A DNA stretch of 7,490 nt from Methanosarcinales archaeon. GTDB lineage: Archaea > Halobacteriota > Methanosarcinia > Methanosarcinales > Methanogasteraceae. The notes beneath the pieces are model-generated. The model did no database searches, was not told where the DNA came from, and was given only the letters and a program-made list of their open reading frames with translations. Positions 6,723-7,490 of the stretch are shown one piece after another. Where the stretch lies: the NCBI GenBank assembly GCA_030640725.1, contig DAOWIV010000166.1:1-7490 (forward strand), read 5' to 3'. The position numbers and the translations under genes were made by a program. Each line of letters opens with the position of its first letter. Position 1 is the first letter of the stretch.

Positions 6723-6800
6723 TCTGTGCATGAAACCCCCTTTCCGGATTTGTTCTTCTGTACTTTTACATGGCGCGGGCGGTGTTTAATAGTTTTCGAT

Positions 6801-7490
6801 TCAGAAGAAGTCCCACTCACCCGTGCAGACCACGTACACAAGCAGCAGAAGGTTTGCGGTCGCATGTGCAGCCACACATGAAGACAGGTTCTTCGTTCTG
6901 TACAACAGCAGATTCAGCAGTATCGCCGTCAATATGCCGGGAAGCCACCGGAAATGCGAGAAACCAAAGAACAGCGTCACAATCGCGAATGATCCGAACG
7001 TGTACGCACCGATCGGCACATCCTGCCACTTCGAATCGATCGCATACCGCATCAGAAACGATCGGCAGAAAAGTTCCTCGATAAACGGCGCAACAAGCAC
7101 GCTGCCCGCGAACCTTGTGAGGATCAGGAATCCGAACGTGGCTGTATCGAAGATGGTCGGATCATAATGAACGTCTGCGGAAGAGAACACAGGATAGTGT
7201 CCCTCCAGTCCAATCCACAGGATGAATATAATCGCGCCGATGAGAACCGAGGTGCCATCGAGCCGCCTCTCCGCAAGTTCCGCGTACAGGCTCCGGTATC
7301 TGATCAGGATGTAGCCGACAGCAATGGTTCGCAGGCAGTAGGTGATGTAGATGTGATAGTCCTCAAAGCCCGGGAGTATGGCGCGTGTCAGATCGCCCAT
7401 CACGAGGTAGATTGCGAATGGGAAGACGTATTTCCATGTGCCATCGAGGTGCCAGAGTTTTTCGAGGAGATCGTAGCGTGCGTGGTTGCG
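6801..7490 (-). CDS. CAAX prenyl protease-related membrane protein (CPBP family), N-terminus beyond window edge
   Basis: The frame is open from the right edge to the TGA at 6801-6803, giving 229 visible residues. It is very hydrophobic with several membrane segments. CPBP (Abi) motifs are present: E-E-L-F-C-R at about visible residues 138-143 (codons near 7062-7079), F-G-F-S-H (His near 6954-6956) and A-H-A-T-A-N (His and Asn near 6866-6852). These match the glutamyl intramembrane protease active site. The Y-D-P segment, P-F-I-E-E-L-F-C-R-S-F-L-M-R-Y and the C-terminal G-E-W-D-F-F resemble the 'CAAX prenyl protease-related' subgroup known from genomes with exosortase-type sorting and exopolysaccharide clusters. 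A GTG at 7401-7403 is in frame, but well-formed coding continues upstream, so it is not taken as the start. The substrate is unknown. A role in envelope-protein processing is inferred from neighbours and subgroup. Confidence 0.82.
   Translation of the reverse strand, partial: RNHARYDLLEKLWHLDGTWKYVFPFAIYLVMGDLTRAILPGFEDYHIYITYCLRTIAVGYILIRYRSLYAELAERRLDGTSVLIGAIIFILWIGLEGHYPVFSSADVHYDPTIFDTATFGFLILTRFAGSVLVAPFIEELFCRSFLMRYAIDSKWQDVPIGAYTFGSFAIVTLFFGFSHFRWLPGILTAILLNLLLYRTKNLSSCVAAHATANLLLLVYVVCTGEWDFF

Larger units (their letters stand above)
6680..6800. other. Intergenic gap of 121 bases, the only sizeable one
   Basis: It separates the protease-like gene from the dehydrogenase gene. It holds the candidate promoter and ribosome site at its left end. 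The rest is unremarkable: no clear stem-loop, no long T-run on the minus strand that would mark an archaeal terminator for the preceding gene, and no RNA gene. Read-through from the upstream gene is therefore possible. Confidence 0.6.

Noticed and set aside
6720..6800. A terminator after the CAAX-protease-related gene
   Set aside because: The T-rich bases are on the plus strand. The minus-strand transcript has no long U-run or clear stem-loop here.
7401..7403. GTG as start of the CAAX-protease-related gene
   Set aside because: The same frame stays open to the window edge and encodes plausible protein, including a hydrophobic segment, so the true start is likely farther upstream.
1..7490. CRISPR array, tRNA/rRNA, insertion sequence or toxin-antitoxin pair
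   Set aside because: No regularly spaced short repeats, cloverleaf-like segment, transposase motif or small paired genes could be found. The window is almost fully filled by the five genes.

Overview
The window reads as archaeal DNA from the Methanosarcina/ANME/Syntrophoarchaeum part of the Euryarchaeota (broadly class Methanomicrobia). Four things point there: an archaeal DUF1616 membrane protein, domains resembling the S-layer (DUF1608) family of Methanosarcina surface proteins, a GPT-type (AglH-like) dolichyl-phosphate sugar transferase, and short purine-rich ribosome sites with A+T-rich TATA-like signals. The genus cannot be fixed from sequence alone. Base composition is balanced and shows no obvious island.

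All five genes lie on the minus strand, so transcription runs from the right edge to the left edge. From upstream to downstream they are: (1) a membrane CAAX-prenyl-protease-related (CPBP) protein, 6801-7490, whose start is beyond the right edge; (2) after a 121-base gap holding a possible promoter, a UDP-N-acetyl-hexosamine 6-dehydrogenase (WecC-like), 5324-6679; (3) overlapping it by four bases, an AglH/GPT-like polyprenyl-phosphate sugar-1-phosphate transferase, 4323-5327; (4) 30 bases on, a giant surface protein of about 1212 residues, 654-4292; (5) one base after its stop, an M48-family membrane metallopeptidase homologue, from 652 to beyond the left edge.

The genes suggest one envelope-building unit. 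The dehydrogenase would make an acidic amino-sugar nucleotide. The transferase would load the first sugar-phosphate onto the lipid carrier. The giant protein, with about 22 N-x-S/T sequons outside the membrane, is a natural acceptor of the finished N-glycan. It has five N-terminal membrane segments, two copies of a [DUF1616-type ectodomain + jelly roll] module, then two S-layer-like modules, so it could tether the S-layer to the membrane. Two membrane-protease homologues flank the set.

The most notable points are: the modular duplication and the DUF1616/S-layer fusion; the loss of the second zinc histidine in the M48 protein (HEIAQ instead of HExxH); a perfect 20-base palindrome lying on exactly those codons; and an Asn in place of the usual catalytic Asp in the F-x-G-D motif of the transferase. 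No RNA gene, insertion sequence or CRISPR array was seen.
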